Positions 36,256 through 45,515 of a stretch of 64,000 nucleotides of DNA are shown in pieces (the stretch's first letter is position 1; the number at the start of each line of letters is the position of its first letter). Position numbers and translations under genes: made by a program. Source of the DNA: Sediminibacterium magnilacihabitans (GTDB taxonomy: Bacteria; Bacteroidota; Bacteroidia; Chitinophagales; Chitinophagaceae). Below the pieces are notes generated by a model that saw nothing but the letters and a program-made list of their open reading frames with translations, was not told the DNA's origin and made no database searches. The stretch lies in assembly GCA_002973575.1 (NCBI GenBank), contig PVEQ01000003.1:62001-126000 (forward strand), given 5' to 3'.

Positions 36256-36289
36256 CATTATTTTATAAACGGTAAGCTGCAGGAGCATC

Positions 36290-36316
36290 TTGTTCTGATC
36301 GCAACACCTATCTTAG
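36290..36316 (+). promoter_or_regulatory. Promoter of the threonine aldolase gene
   Basis: TTG (36290-36292), 16 nt, then TATCTTAG (36309-36316; 7 of 8 to TAnnTTTG). The ATG follows 4 nt later, predicting a leaderless mRNA. Confidence 0.4.
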
Positions 36317-36320
36317 CGGC

Positions 36321-37334
36321 ATGATCGATTTCAGAAGTGATACCGTTACACGGCCTACCCCTGGCATGCTGGCGGCAATGCAGGCAGCTCCAACGGGGGA
36401 TGATGTTTTTGGAGAAGACCCAACGGTAAACCGCTTGGAACAATTATGCGCCGGTTTGTTTGGCATGGAGGCGGCCGTTTTTTGTCCCAGTGGCACCATG
36501 ACCAACCAGATTGCCATCAAATGTCATACACAGCCAGGCGATGAAGTGATCTGCGAACAGTTGTCGCATGTTTATCAATACGAAGGAGGCGGTATTGCTT
36601 TTAACTCGGGCTGCTCGGTGCGTTTGCTGCATGGCGACCGTGGCCGTATTACGGCAACGCAAGTGAAACAGTCCATCAATGCAGATGATGTGCATAAACC
36701 GGTCTCCGCATTGGTTTCTTTGGAAAATACAGCCAACCGCGGCGGCGGAAGCTGTTATCAATTTACTGATATACAGGAAATAAAACAGGTTTGTTTGGAT
36801 AACAACCTCAGGCTGCATCTCGATGGCGCCCGCCTGTTCAATGCACTGGTAGCGAAGCATGAAACCTGCGGGCAATACGGAACTGTATTCGATAGTATTT
36901 CTATTTGTTTGAGCAAAGGATTGGGCGCCCCGGTAGGAAGTGTGTTGATCGGATCCGGCGCTTATATCAAGAAAGCACGCAGGATACGGAAAGTATTCGG
37001 CGGTGGTATGCGGCAAGCAGGCTATCTGGCAGCAGCAGGAATTTATGCATTGGAAAATAATGTAGCACGCCTGGCAGATGACCACGCGCATGCGCAGCGA
37101 ATTGCAGCAGCATTGCAAAAGAAAGATTTTGTGGGTGAGATTTTACCAGTTGAAACCAATATCATTATTTTTGAAGTGAAAGGCCGTTTTACCGCACCTG
37201 GTTTGTCGGCAATCCTTAAACAATCCAATATCTACGCAATTGCCATATCCTCTACACAGATCAGGTTTGTGTTGCATTTAGATATTAGTTCCTCCATGGT
37301 GGACGAAACCATCCGGGTGATTGATACTTTGTAG
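36321..37334 (+). CDS. ltaE: Low-specificity L-threonine aldolase
   Basis: A 337-residue PLP enzyme that splits L-threonine or L-allo-threonine into glycine and acetaldehyde. Motifs: IDFRSDTVTRPTPGM at the start, GDDVFGEDPTV, FCPSGTMTNQIAI, the HLDGARLFNA segment, and the Schiff-base Lys in CLSKGLGAPVGS. The length is typical. It provides a glycine source. The next gene, pgi, is 63 bp downstream. Confidence 0.93.
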   Translation: MIDFRSDTVTRPTPGMLAAMQAAPTGDDVFGEDPTVNRLEQLCAGLFGMEAAVFCPSGTMTNQIAIKCHTQPGDEVICEQLSHVYQYEGGGIAFNSGCSVRLLHGDRGRITATQVKQSINADDVHKPVSALVSLENTANRGGGSCYQFTDIQEIKQVCLDNNLRLHLDGARLFNALVAKHETCGQYGTVFDSISICLSKGLGAPVGSVLIGSGAYIKKARRIRKVFGGGMRQAGYLAAAGIYALENNVARLADDHAHAQRIAAALQKKDFVGEILPVETNIIIFEVKGRFTAPGLSAILKQSNIYAIAISSTQIRFVLHLDISSSMVDETIRVIDTL

Positions 37335-37397
37335 TACAGCTGTTTATTGATGAAGTGGACTTTATTTATCATTGAAATTTAGAAAAGAACCAAGAGC

Positions 37398-39056
37398 ATG
37401 TTACCGAGAATCAACCCAACGAATACCCAGGCATGGTTTTTATTGAAGAAGCACCACGAAGAAGAAATGAGCCGCCGTCACATGAAAGACCTTTTTGCGG
37501 CAGATCCCGAGCGTTTCCAGCGTTTTTCTCTTGTATTTGAAGAAACACTGTTCGATTATTCCAAGAACATCATCAACCAGAAGACCTTACAGTTGTTGTT
37601 GCAACTGGCGGAGGACTGTAAGCTGAAAGATGCGATCCACGATATGTTCGCCGGACTGAAGATCAATGAAACGGAACACCGTTCGGTATTACATACCGCC
37701 CTGCGTAATTTTTCTGATACACCTATATTGGTAGATGGCAAAGACATCATGCCGCATGTGCAACGGGTACTCAACCACATGAAAACTTTCTGCGAGGAAG
37801 TGCACAGCGGCAAATGGAAAGGATATACCGGCAAAAAGATCCGTTATATTGTGAATATCGGCATCGGCGGCAGCGACCTGGGGCCGGTGATGGTAACGGA
37901 AGCGCTTCGCCCCTATTGGAAAAAAGACATTGAAACTTATTTTGTGAGCAATGTCGATGGAACGCATATCGCTGAAACACTGAAAAAAGTAACGCCCGAA
38001 GAAACACTTTTCCTGGTGGCTTCCAAAACCTTCACCACGCAGGAAACCATGACCAATGCGCACACGGCGCGTGACTGGTTCCTCAGGGAGGCAAAAGACC
38101 AGGCGCATGTGGCCAAACATTTCGTGGCGCTCAGCACCAATGAAAAAGATGTAACGGCATTTGGTATCGACAAAGCCAATATGTTTGAATTCTGGGACTG
38201 GGTAGGCGGCCGGTATTCTCTGTGGAGCGCTATCGGTTTGTCTATTGCGCTCACCATCGGATATGAACATTTTGAAGCGCTCCTGAAAGGTGCGGCAGCA
38301 GTAGATGAACATTTCCGCAAAGAGAAATTTGATAAGAATATACCTGTGTTGATGGCGCTGATCGGTATCTGGTACACCAATTTCTTTGGCGCACAAAGCG
38401 AAGCCATCCTCCCCTACGATCAATACTTGCATCGTTTTGCGGCTTACCTGCAACAGGGTAATATGGAAAGCAATGGTAAAAGTATCGACCGCAGCGGGCA
38501 CCCGGTGAATTATGCAACCGGACCGGTAATCTGGGGTGAGCCGGGCACCAACGGACAACACGCTTTTTACCAACTGATCCACCAGGGTACCTTGATGATC
38601 CCCTGCGATTTTATTGCACCGGCTATCAGCCACAATCCTATAGGCGATCATCATACCAAACTGTTGTCTAATTTCTTTGCGCAAACAGAAGCGCTCATGA
38701 ATGGCAAAACAGAGAACCAGGTAAGAGCGGAGTTAGAGAAAGCCGATAAGAGTAAAGAAGAGATCAAGCGACTGCTGCCCTTTAAGGTATTCGAAGGCAA
38801 TAAGCCTACCAATTCATTCCTTGTAAAAGAAATTACACCGCATTCATTGGGAAGCCTGATTGCGTTTTATGAGCATAAGATATTTGTGCAGGGTGTGATC
38901 TGGAATATTTTCAGCTTCGATCAATGGGGCGTGGAACTGGGTAAACAGTTGGCTAATCAATTACTGCCCGAATTAGCCGATGATGCAGCAGTAACTACGC
39001 ACGACTCATCCACGAACGGATTGGTCAACGCCTATAAGCAGTTCAGGAAAAACTGA
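37398..39056 (+). CDS. pgi: Glucose-6-phosphate isomerase
   Basis: A 552-residue enzyme that interconverts glucose-6-phosphate and fructose-6-phosphate in glycolysis and gluconeogenesis. Family motifs: [10 protein letters not shown], the signature [20 protein letters not shown] with the base Glu region, [18 protein letters not shown], and the C-terminal [19 protein letters not shown]. The length matches the E. coli-type enzyme (about 550). It is followed after 4 bp by an acetyltransferase gene. Confidence 0.97.
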   Translation: MLPRINPTNTQAWFLLKKHHEEEMSRRHMKDLFAADPERFQRFSLVFEETLFDYSKNIINQKTLQLLLQLAEDCKLKDAIHDMFAGLKINETEHRSVLHTALRNFSDTPILVDGKDIMPHVQRVLNHMKTFCEEVHSGKWKGYTGKKIRYIVNIGIGGSDLGPVMVTEALRPYWKKDIETYFVSNVDGTHIAETLKKVTPEETLFLVASKTFTTQETMTNAHTARDWFLREAKDQAHVAKHFVALSTNEKDVTAFGIDKANMFEFWDWVGGRYSLWSAIGLSIALTIGYEHFEALLKGAAAVDEHFRKEKFDKNIPVLMALIGIWYTNFFGAQSEAILPYDQYLHRFAAYLQQGNMESNGKSIDRSGHPVNYATGPVIWGEPGTNGQHAFYQLIHQGTLMIPCDFIAPAISHNPIGDHHTKLLSNFFAQTEALMNGKTENQVRAELEKADKSKEEIKRLLPFKVFEGNKPTNSFLVKEITPHSLGSLIAFYEHKIFVQGVIWNIFSFDQWGVELGKQLANQLLPELADDAAVTTHDSSTNGLVNAYKQFRKN

Positions 39057-39060
39057 ATCA

Positions 39061-39543
39061 ATGGTTAACATCAGGCCAATAACACAAACAGATAATGCAG
39101 CCCTTGCCTCCATCATTCGCAAGGCCTTGGAAGAGTTTGGCGCCAATAAGCCCGGAACCGTTTATTACGACGAAACCACCGATCATTTATTTGAAACTTT
39201 CCATGTTGAGCCCGCCAGCAGCTATTTTGTAGCGGAAAAAGACGGAGCGCTATTGGGTGGGGCGGGCATTTATCCTACCAATGCATTGCCGGCAGATACT
39301 TGCGAACTGGTGAAGATGTACCTGGCGCCTGCGGCACGCGGACTGGGCCTCGGCAGGCAATTGATCACATTGTGTTTGGAAACCGCTAAAGCAAAGGGAT
39401 TTTCAAGGGTTTACCTTGAAAGTATGCCTGAATTAAAAAAAGCAGTTGGCATTTATGAGCTGTTTGGCTTTCAATACCTTACAGCTCCTATGGGAAACAG
39501 CGGGCACTGCGGCTGCGGCATTTGGATGCTGAAAAATCTGTAA
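39061..39543 (+). CDS. GNAT-family N-acetyltransferase
   Basis: A 160-residue GNAT protein. The acetyl-CoA-binding motif A is visible as LVKMYLAPAARGLGLGRQLI (conserved R/Q-x-x-G-x-G/A pattern, ARGLGLG), followed by VYLESMPELKKAVGIYELFGF. The acceptor substrate is unknown. Tightly behind pgi (4 bp), so probably cotranscribed, but without clear functional link. Confidence 0.88.
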   Translation: MVNIRPITQTDNAALASIIRKALEEFGANKPGTVYYDETTDHLFETFHVEPASSYFVAEKDGALLGGAGIYPTNALPADTCELVKMYLAPAARGLGLGRQLITLCLETAKAKGFSRVYLESMPELKKAVGIYELFGFQYLTAPMGNSGHCGCGIWMLKNL

Positions 39544-39555
39544 CCGGTTGGGGGG

Positions 39556-40041
39556 CTATTTTATTTCTTCAAATACGCCAGTCTGTTTGTTCTTCCGCAC
39601 ATTATCCCAATTGAACCAACGGCCGTTCATGGCTACATAAACGCCGGGCGGCAGGGTTTGTACAAAGGCCAATGCCCCGCCCAGGTTGAACAGGCCGTCG
39701 GAACTACCGAATTTGATGGGAATCATGGCCCCTGTGAGTACAATCGTTTTGTTCTTGACTTTTTCTGCCAGCACATGGGCTGTTACCGACATGGTATCGG
39801 TGCCGTGGGTGATGACGATCTTGTCTTCTTCGCATTGAATGCACTGGTGTACGATCAGATCCCTGTCTTCATCTGTCATTTCCAGGCTGTCGATCATCAT
39901 CAGGGTACGGATCTGAACATCCAGCCGGCACCTTCCCTTCTCCAGCAGTTCCTGCATGTGGGTATTCTTAAAATAAAGTTCTCCCTTCAGTTCATTGTAT
40001 TCCTTATCGAAGGTTCCACCGGTAATAAAGATGCGGATCAT
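39556..40041 (-). CDS. Half-length asparaginase-domain protein
   Basis: A 161-residue protein that corresponds only to the N-terminal domain of type I/II L-asparaginases. It has the first nucleophile motif (ITGGTFDKEY) and the second active-site motif (ITHGTDTM), but the C-terminal domain of about 150 residues is absent and the ORF ends naturally. Asparaginases build the active site between N- and C-domains of neighbouring subunits, so full activity is doubtful; similar short proteins occur in related genomes (from memory). Start chosen at the ATG 40041; a TTG three codons earlier is also open. Confidence 0.8.
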   Translation of the reverse strand: MIRIFITGGTFDKEYNELKGELYFKNTHMQELLEKGRCRLDVQIRTLMMIDSLEMTDEDRDLIVHQCIQCEEDKIVITHGTDTMSVTAHVLAEKVKNKTIVLTGAMIPIKFGSSDGLFNLGGALAFVQTLPPGVYVAMNGRWFNWDNVRKNKQTGVFEEIK

Positions 40042-40092
40042 AGCTGGCAATTTGAATTCGGATGTAAAGATTCAAAATCATTCGCACATAAA

Positions 40093-40118
40093 AAAAGCCG
40101 CTGGTGAAAGCGGCTTTT
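40093..40118 (-). terminator. Intrinsic terminator of the PUR-domain gene
   Basis: AAAAGCCGC (40093-40101) and GCGGCTTTT (40110-40118) form a perfect 9-bp stem with an 8-nt loop. On the minus strand it ends in a run of T, 26 nt past the PUR gene stop. Confidence 0.85.
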
Positions 40119-40143
40119 GGATAAGCAATTAGTTTATGGCTGG

Positions 40144-40554
40144 TTACCATTTGTCTACTTCTTCCGAAGCGGTGTTGGATGCGGCTACCGCATCAACAGT
40201 AGGAGTAGCTGCTGCAACGGGAGCGGCTACCGGCTGTTCAGCTACTACAGCCGCTTCTTCCGCAACTTCTACTTCGCCCTCGGCATCGTTGTATTCATGG
40301 TTAAAAGCGTCAAAATCAAAATCAGGCATCAGTTCTGTCTTTACATAATCTACGGCTTCGTTCAGTGCCTTGATGAACTTGTTGAAATCTTCTTTGTACA
40401 GGAAGATCTTGTGCCTGTCGTACCCGTTGTTATCAAAGCGTTTCCGGCTTTCTGTAATGGTCAGGAAATAATCATTACCGCGTGTTGCCCTTACATCAAA
40501 AAAATACGTCCTCCTTTTGCCTGCCCTGATACGTGTGCTGTACACACTTTCCAT
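40144..40554 (-). CDS. PUR-alpha-like nucleic-acid-binding protein (DUF3276)
   Basis: A 136-residue protein. Residues 1-80 form one PUR repeat (VYSTRIRAGKRRTYFFDVRATR, partly quoted, then DYFLTITESRKRF and HKIFLYKEDFNKFIKAL), the DUF3276 family of Bacteroidota that resembles Pur-alpha single-stranded nucleic-acid-binding domains. The C-terminal 50 residues are an Ala/Val/Glu-rich, low-complexity acidic tail ending EEVDKW. Its cellular role is not established. Start chosen at 40554, where the conserved domain begins; 22 more codons are open upstream but would overlap the promoter region. Confidence 0.88.
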   Translation of the reverse strand: MESVYSTRIRAGKRRTYFFDVRATRGNDYFLTITESRKRFDNNGYDRHKIFLYKEDFNKFIKALNEAVDYVKTELMPDFDFDAFNHEYNDAEGEVEVAEEAAVVAEQPVAAPVAAATPTVDAVAASNTASEEVDKW

Positions 40555-40617
40555 TTTTTTTTCGTTGTTCTCGTACGACACAGTTGTAGATTTTGTTTGG
40601 TTAATTTTTGAGTGACA

Positions 40618-40646
40618 CAAATATATGATTGTTATTGAATTACCAA
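40618..40646 (-). promoter_or_regulatory. Promoter of the PUR-domain gene
   Basis: On the minus strand TTG (40646-40644), 18 nt, then TATATTTG (40625-40618), an exact match to the Bacteroidota -33/-7 pair. A leader of about 57 nt follows if translation begins at 40554, which supports that start. Confidence 0.65.
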
Positions 40647-40693
40647 AATTTTCATAAAACCTGCCGGAAACCCCGCAAAAAGCCGCTTTTGCC

Positions 40694-42520
40694 TTATACT
40701 TCGGCCTTTTCTTCGGTCAGTTGGAGCCGGTATAACTCGGCATAATAGCCATTGGCGGCCATCAGTTCCTCGTGTGTACCCATTTCCAACAGCTCGCCAT
40801 TGTCCAGCACGACGATCTTATGAAAAGGGAAAGAGGAGAATATGCGATGGGTGATGATGATAGCGGTTTTATCGTGCAGGTATCGGTAGAGGTTACCAAT
40901 AATAACGTGTTCTGTTTTGGCATCCACGGCGCTCAGGCAATCGTCGAACACTACGATCTCGGGGTTTTTGATCAGCGCGCGGGCAATGGATATCCGCTGT
41001 TTCTGGCCACCACTCAATGTTACACCACGCTCCCCGATCATGGTTTCATAGCCTTTGGCAAAGCCCTGTATCTCTTTGTGCACGCTGGCAAAAGCAGCGG
41101 CTTCCGTTACCCGTTCTTCCGATGCAGGTGCGGCCAGACCAAAGCTGATATTGTCGCGCACCGTATCGCTGAACAGGAACACATCCTGTTGCACATAACT
41201 CACCTGGTCGCGGAAAGATTTGAGGTCCATCGTACGGATATCGTTGCCGCCAATGGTGATCTTCCCTTCCTGCGGATCGTAAAAACGCAACAACAACTGC
41301 GCAAGGGTGGTTTTACCACTGCCGGTTCTGCCCAATACCAGCACCTTCTCTCCTTTCGTAATCCGCAGGCTGAATTGTTTGACGGCGTTGATACCGGTAT
41401 GCGGATAAATAAAATTTACTGCATCGAATACAATATCGCCGGAAACCTTTACCTGCTGGGCTTCGGGAAGATTGGCAATGGTAGGCTCGGTGAGCAGGAA
41501 TTCATTGATCCTTCTTTGGGAAGCCGAAGCCCGCTGGATCATGCTGGCCGTCCACCCGATGGCGCTTACCGGGAAAGTGAGCATGTTGATATAGATGACG
41601 AATTCAACGATCAGCCCGATCTTGCTGCTGTCGTGCAGGGCCTGTACGCCTCCTATCAGTATGGTGACCAACGTGCTGAGTCCAATCATCAGTGCCATAC
41701 TGGGGAAATAAATGGCTTCGACCCTGGCCAGGCTCACGGCATTCTTTTTATATGCTTCGCTGTTTCTGGTGAAGAAACCGAGCATGGCTTTTTCCTGCAC
41801 AAAAGATTTGATCACGCGTATACCGGAATACGATTCCTGGGCATTGGTGGTGAGATCTGACAAAAGCGCCTGTATCCTTTCGCTTTTTTTGTTGATGATG
41901 CTGTTTACAAAATAGATGGTGATGGCCAGCAGTGGCAATGGCGCCAGTACATAGAGTGTTAACGACACGTCTTTACGCAGCATATTCATCACGCAAAATC
42001 CAATGAGGGTTACCAGGTTGATCAGGTACATGATGGCGGGGCCGGTGTACATCCGCACACGGCTCACGTCTTCCGTCATCCGGTTCATGAGGTCGCCGGT
42101 GCTGTGGGTCTTGTAGAAATTTGTATCGAGCCGCTGGTAATGTTTAAAAATCTCATTCTTCTGGTCGTATTCAATATGCCGGCTCATGACAATGATGGTC
42201 TGGCGCATGAAGAACATGAAAATACCCCGCAGTATGGCCAGCAATAAAATGGTGAGGCTGCAAACGGCGATGAGCCAGCCAAAACTGAACTGTGCCGATT
42301 GCACCCAGGTGATGAACCGGTGCACCAGTACATCATGTACCGGTTTGGAAGCAACCGGCCTCGCGCCGGGCAATCGCTGCTGTACCAGGTTCACCACAAA
42401 ACCGGTTATCTGTGGCGCCAATACGGCAAAATAGTTGGAGAATACAACAAACAGGGTACCTACTATAAAGCGTACACGATATTTCCAGAAATATTTACGT
42501 AAAGAAGATAAAGGTGTCAT
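40694..42520 (-). CDS. MsbA-like ABC exporter (fused permease and ATPase)
   Basis: A 608-residue half-transporter expected to work as a homodimer. The N-terminal permease has six membrane helices (first about residues 18-40). The ATPase domain carries Walker A GRTGSGKTT, Q-loop SYVQQDVFLF, signature LSGGQKQR, Walker B IVVFDDCLS with the D-loop SAVDAKT, and the switch His in IIITHRI. The Glu normally after Walker B is replaced by Asp (FDDC), which can slow hydrolysis in this family. Substrate unknown (lipid, peptide or drug). Start at ATG 42520 rather than an upstream TTG. Confidence 0.93.
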   Translation of the reverse strand: MTPLSSLRKYFWKYRVRFIVGTLFVVFSNYFAVLAPQITGFVVNLVQQRLPGARPVASKPVHDVLVHRFITWVQSAQFSFGWLIAVCSLTILLLAILRGIFMFFMRQTIIVMSRHIEYDQKNEIFKHYQRLDTNFYKTHSTGDLMNRMTEDVSRVRMYTGPAIMYLINLVTLIGFCVMNMLRKDVSLTLYVLAPLPLLAITIYFVNSIINKKSERIQALLSDLTTNAQESYSGIRVIKSFVQEKAMLGFFTRNSEAYKKNAVSLARVEAIYFPSMALMIGLSTLVTILIGGVQALHDSSKIGLIVEFVIYINMLTFPVSAIGWTASMIQRASASQRRINEFLLTEPTIANLPEAQQVKVSGDIVFDAVNFIYPHTGINAVKQFSLRITKGEKVLVLGRTGSGKTTLAQLLLRFYDPQEGKITIGGNDIRTMDLKSFRDQVSYVQQDVFLFSDTVRDNISFGLAAPASEERVTEAAAFASVHKEIQGFAKGYETMIGERGVTLSGGQKQRISIARALIKNPEIVVFDDCLSAVDAKTEHVIIGNLYRYLHDKTAIIITHRIFSSFPFHKIVVLDNGELLEMGTHEELMAANGYYAELYRLQLTEEKAEV

Positions 42521-42526
42521 GCCACC

Positions 42527-42534
42527 CAAAGGTA
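42527..42534 (-). promoter_or_regulatory. -7 promoter element of the ABC exporter gene
   Basis: Minus strand TACCTTTG is an exact TAnnTTTG match and ends 6 nt before the ATG at 42520, so the 5' leader would be about 2-3 nt. Confidence 0.5.
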
Positions 42535-42698
42535 GCGCAGTCAACGGGATTTACCGGCCAGGTATTTGATAAGCGGGAATATACAACCAACCAATGAAAC
42601 CTTATCTGCACCGACCCAATGTTGCATTAATCTGTTTATATTAGTAGTATTGCTTTATGCTTGCATTGCCCGGCATTTTCATTCACTAAAAATATTTC

Positions 42699-43055
42699 AT
42701 GAAATTTGACAAAGCAATCCCCATCCTCTATTCAACGGATGTACGAAAAAGCATACAATATTTTACGGAGCAGTTAAAATTCGAGAATAAATGGGAATGG
42801 GAAGCTCCTCCGACGTTTGGTGGTGTTTACAGAGATGATGTCGAGATATTCTTTTGTAAAGAAGACCAAGGCAATCCTGCAACGTGGCTCAGCCTCGTTG
42901 TCGACAACGTAGACGAGTATTATGCATTAATCAAGGATGGTGGGGCTAAGATTCTTGCTGAACCCGACAGTAAAGAATGGAATATGAGAGAAATGTTGGT
43001 AGAATGTCCAGATGGGCATATTATCAGGTTTGGACACAATATCTCTTGCGACTAA
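42699..43055 (+). CDS. VOC-superfamily (glyoxalase/bleomycin-resistance) protein
   Basis: A 118-residue protein with the paired beta-alpha-beta-beta-beta modules of the VOC fold: AIPILYSTDVRKSIQYFTEQLKF at the start (partly quoted), VEIFFCKED, and ending VECPDGHIIRFGHNI. Members bind bleomycin-type drugs or act as metal-dependent enzymes. Which applies here is not visible. Confidence 0.85.
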   Translation: MKFDKAIPILYSTDVRKSIQYFTEQLKFENKWEWEAPPTFGGVYRDDVEIFFCKEDQGNPATWLSLVVDNVDEYYALIKDGGAKILAEPDSKEWNMREMLVECPDGHIIRFGHNISCD

Positions 43056-43076
43056 TCAAGCATATGTAGAATGGAA

Positions 43077-43110
43077 TAAAAAAAGGAAACAGTCAAAATT
43101 GATCGTTTCC
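43077..43110 (-). terminator. Intrinsic terminator of the tRNA-Ser gene
   Basis: GGAAAC (43084-43089) pairs with GTTTCC (43104-43109); on the minus strand the stem is followed by seven T residues. It lies directly after the tRNA 3' end. Confidence 0.8.
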
Positions 43111-43114
43111 TTAA

Positions 43115-43200
43115 GCGGAGAGAGAGGGATTCGAACCCCCGGACCTGTAACAGTCAACGGTTTTCAAGACCGCCGCATTCGACCGCTCTGCCATCTCTCC
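43115..43200 (-). tRNA. tRNA-Ser (anticodon UGA)
   Basis: The minus strand folds as a class II tRNA of 86 nt: acceptor GGAGAGA pairs TCTCTCC with discriminator G73. The D-arm region is GCAGAGCGGTCGAATGC, the anticodon stem-loop GGTCTTGAAAACC has loop CTTGAAA (anticodon TGA), the long variable arm of serine tRNAs follows, and the T-arm GGGGGTTCGAATCCC closes it. The 3' CCA is not encoded. Confidence 0.96.
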
Positions 43201-43333
43201 GGCGCAAAAGTACGTTTTGAATCCAAACAGCAAAAAAAATCTTGAAAATCGTTGCTGCACAATTGGTTGTACAAAACTTATCATCACCAAAAAATGATCT
43301 ATCTTTCGGTATCAACCGTCAAGCAATATCTTA

Positions 43334-45490
43334 ATGACCAGGTGCCAGCTTATTTTTGTCCTGCTGCTGTTTTGCAGGATGAGTTTAGCCCAGGATATGA
43401 TCAAACACGTCCACCACCGGACAGACTCTACTTTTTTTACTGAAAACGCAGGTCCGCAGCAAAGTGATTACCTGGAAAGCCTCGAACAGGTGTTCCAGGT
43501 GTTGAATAAAGTGCCGATCGTGACTTCAAGCTTCCTGAACCTGGATGACATCGAACATGACCTTGGGCAGAATGATTCTGCTGTAGCCATCCTTAAAGAA
43601 AGAATGGCGTATACTCATTCCCTGAATATTCGCAGCCTGCAGGTATATAATACGTTGTTGGATAAGCTGGCAGTAACCATGAAGCGTTACGAAGATAACT
43701 TGGATGAGTATCGTACAAAATTAGAAGGACTGAAAAAAGAAATACTCGGGCTGAGAAAAGATACCCTGATCGGGCAAATATTTAAAGATACGGCGCTGCA
43801 TACTGTCTTTACACCACAGTTGAAGCGGTTGCGCAGTAAGTGGCGCGAGGCCGACAGCCTGCTAAAATCCAGTACCAATGTTATCAATAACCTCAAATCC
43901 CGTGTTGCTGCAAACAATATTACTATTGCCGATCTCCTGTTCCAGGTAGATGCTATTTCCGACGATTTGCGATATAATGCTTTCGGCAAAGAACAGCGGT
44001 TGGGCAAACTGTCATCCATCACCGAGTTCCATTTCCACTATATCAGTCCCCTTCCGGTCATTGCCTGCCTGGTATTTACACTGAACCTTGCCCCGCTTTT
44101 CGATCCGCGTGCACCTGCCGTTTATATTGAATATAGCCAGTTGTTGTTGGTGCTGGCATTGGGTATTCTTTTCTACCGGCGATTGCCAAAGCATTATTTT
44201 ATGCTGTGGTGCATTTTCATTGTATTGTCGTTCACGCTATATTTTGCCGAATCGGGTCATTTACTCGCTACTTATTCCGGGCGATGGGTAAGGCTGATGC
44301 TGAATGCTGTTTCTGCAGCACTGGCAGTGTATTTCTTTTTCACCTCTAAAGAAAAACCCGGCCGTTCGTGGCTGGTGCGTTTTGCTGTAATCATCTATCT
44401 TGCCTTGCACCTTACTGCTATCGTTTGCAACCTGCTAGGAAGGGTAACATTATCACAAATAGCGGGCTCGACCGCGGCTTTCTCACTTTCGTCGGCTATC
44501 GGGCTCATGGTTTTTGTGCAACTGATCACAGAAACATTTTTACTGCAAATTCAAAGCAGCCGGATGCGGAAGAATTACCCGGATTCATTTGAATTTGTGG
44601 GTATTGCCCGCTCGATCACGAAACTCATGGGCATTGTGGCTGCCATTGTATGGCTGATTGTAGTTACCAACAGCCTCAATGTATATGATATGCTGGGTGA
44701 TACACTTTCAGGCCTGTTCAATACCCCTCGAAGCGTGGGCAAAATCAGTTTTACATTCAATGGTATCCTCCTGTTCCTGGGTATTATCTGGATAGCCAAC
44801 TTCTTCCAGAAATACATCGCTTATTTTTTTGGCGATACCGGCGACGATGCTTCGATAGACGACCGGAACCAGCGTTCCAGGTTGTTGGTTACACGGCTTG
44901 TCTTGTTAATTGCCGGGTTCTTCCTGGCTGTGGCGGCTTCCGGATTACCGATAGATAAAATCACTTTTGTACTCGGCGCTCTTGGTGTGGGTATTGGTCT
45001 TGGCCTGCAGGGTATCATTAATAATTTTGTATCGGGCATCATCATTATTTTCGACAGGCCGATCCGTTTAGGCGACACTGTTGAGGTAGGCGGTAAAAAA
45101 GGCCGGGTCAAGGAAATCAGCATCCGCTCAAGCACCATCCTTACCGATGAAGGGGCAGAAGTGATCATTCCCAATGGAGATGTGCTTTCGCATAATATCA
45201 TCAACTGGACATTGAGTAATAACCAGGTGCGCGCAACGTTGTCCTTCAACCTCGACAAGACAACCTACACAGATGCGATACAACCTGACATAAAAGAATT
45301 GGTTAAAACAATACCGGGCATATTTCTGCGCAAGGAACCGGAACTGGCCATTGAACACGTGACTTCCAAAGCAGTGCGGTTGAAAGTGAGTTTCTGGTGT
45401 ACAGATGTTGGTTCATCTTCCGCCATTAGTGCCGCAGCCCGAGAAGCAATTTACAATTACCTGGAGAAAAAAGGTATTGAAGTGTCATAG
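43334..45490 (+). CDS. MscS-family mechanosensitive ion channel
   Basis: A 718-residue large MscS-type channel. Signal peptide (LIFVLLLFCRMSLAQ), a periplasmic helical domain (about 20-230) with coiled-coil stretches, then around ten membrane helices. The pore helix and MscS core are clear: GALGVGIGLGLQGIINNFVSG, FDRPIRLGDTVEVGGKKG and VIIPNGDVLSHNIINWT. It releases solutes when membrane tension rises during osmotic downshock. The C-terminal alpha/beta vestibule is complete. Confidence 0.93.
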   Translation: MTRCQLIFVLLLFCRMSLAQDMIKHVHHRTDSTFFTENAGPQQSDYLESLEQVFQVLNKVPIVTSSFLNLDDIEHDLGQNDSAVAILKERMAYTHSLNIRSLQVYNTLLDKLAVTMKRYEDNLDEYRTKLEGLKKEILGLRKDTLIGQIFKDTALHTVFTPQLKRLRSKWREADSLLKSSTNVINNLKSRVAANNITIADLLFQVDAISDDLRYNAFGKEQRLGKLSSITEFHFHYISPLPVIACLVFTLNLAPLFDPRAPAVYIEYSQLLLVLALGILFYRRLPKHYFMLWCIFIVLSFTLYFAESGHLLATYSGRWVRLMLNAVSAALAVYFFFTSKEKPGRSWLVRFAVIIYLALHLTAIVCNLLGRVTLSQIAGSTAAFSLSSAIGLMVFVQLITETFLLQIQSSRMRKNYPDSFEFVGIARSITKLMGIVAAIVWLIVVTNSLNVYDMLGDTLSGLFNTPRSVGKISFTFNGILLFLGIIWIANFFQKYIAYFFGDTGDDASIDDRNQRSRLLVTRLVLLIAGFFLAVAASGLPIDKITFVLGALGVGIGLGLQGIINNFVSGIIIIFDRPIRLGDTVEVGGKKGRVKEISIRSSTILTDEGAEVIIPNGDVLSHNIINWTLSNNQVRATLSFNLDKTTYTDAIQPDIKELVKTIPGIFLRKEPELAIEHVTSKAVRLKVSFWCTDVGSSSAISAAAREAIYNYLEKKGIEVS

Positions 45491-45515
45491 TTTTCATTAA
45501 TTTATACCATCATCC

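Noticed and set aside
37689..38684. A 331-codon minus-strand open frame inside pgi
   Set aside because: Antisense shadow of a strongly conserved enzyme.
40772..41860. A 362-codon plus-strand open frame opposite the ABC exporter
   Set aside because: Antisense to an intact transporter with all ATPase motifs; no independent evidence of coding.
43012..43245. A 77-codon open frame over the tRNA
   Set aside because: It reads through the complement of tRNA-Ser and its terminator; not a gene.
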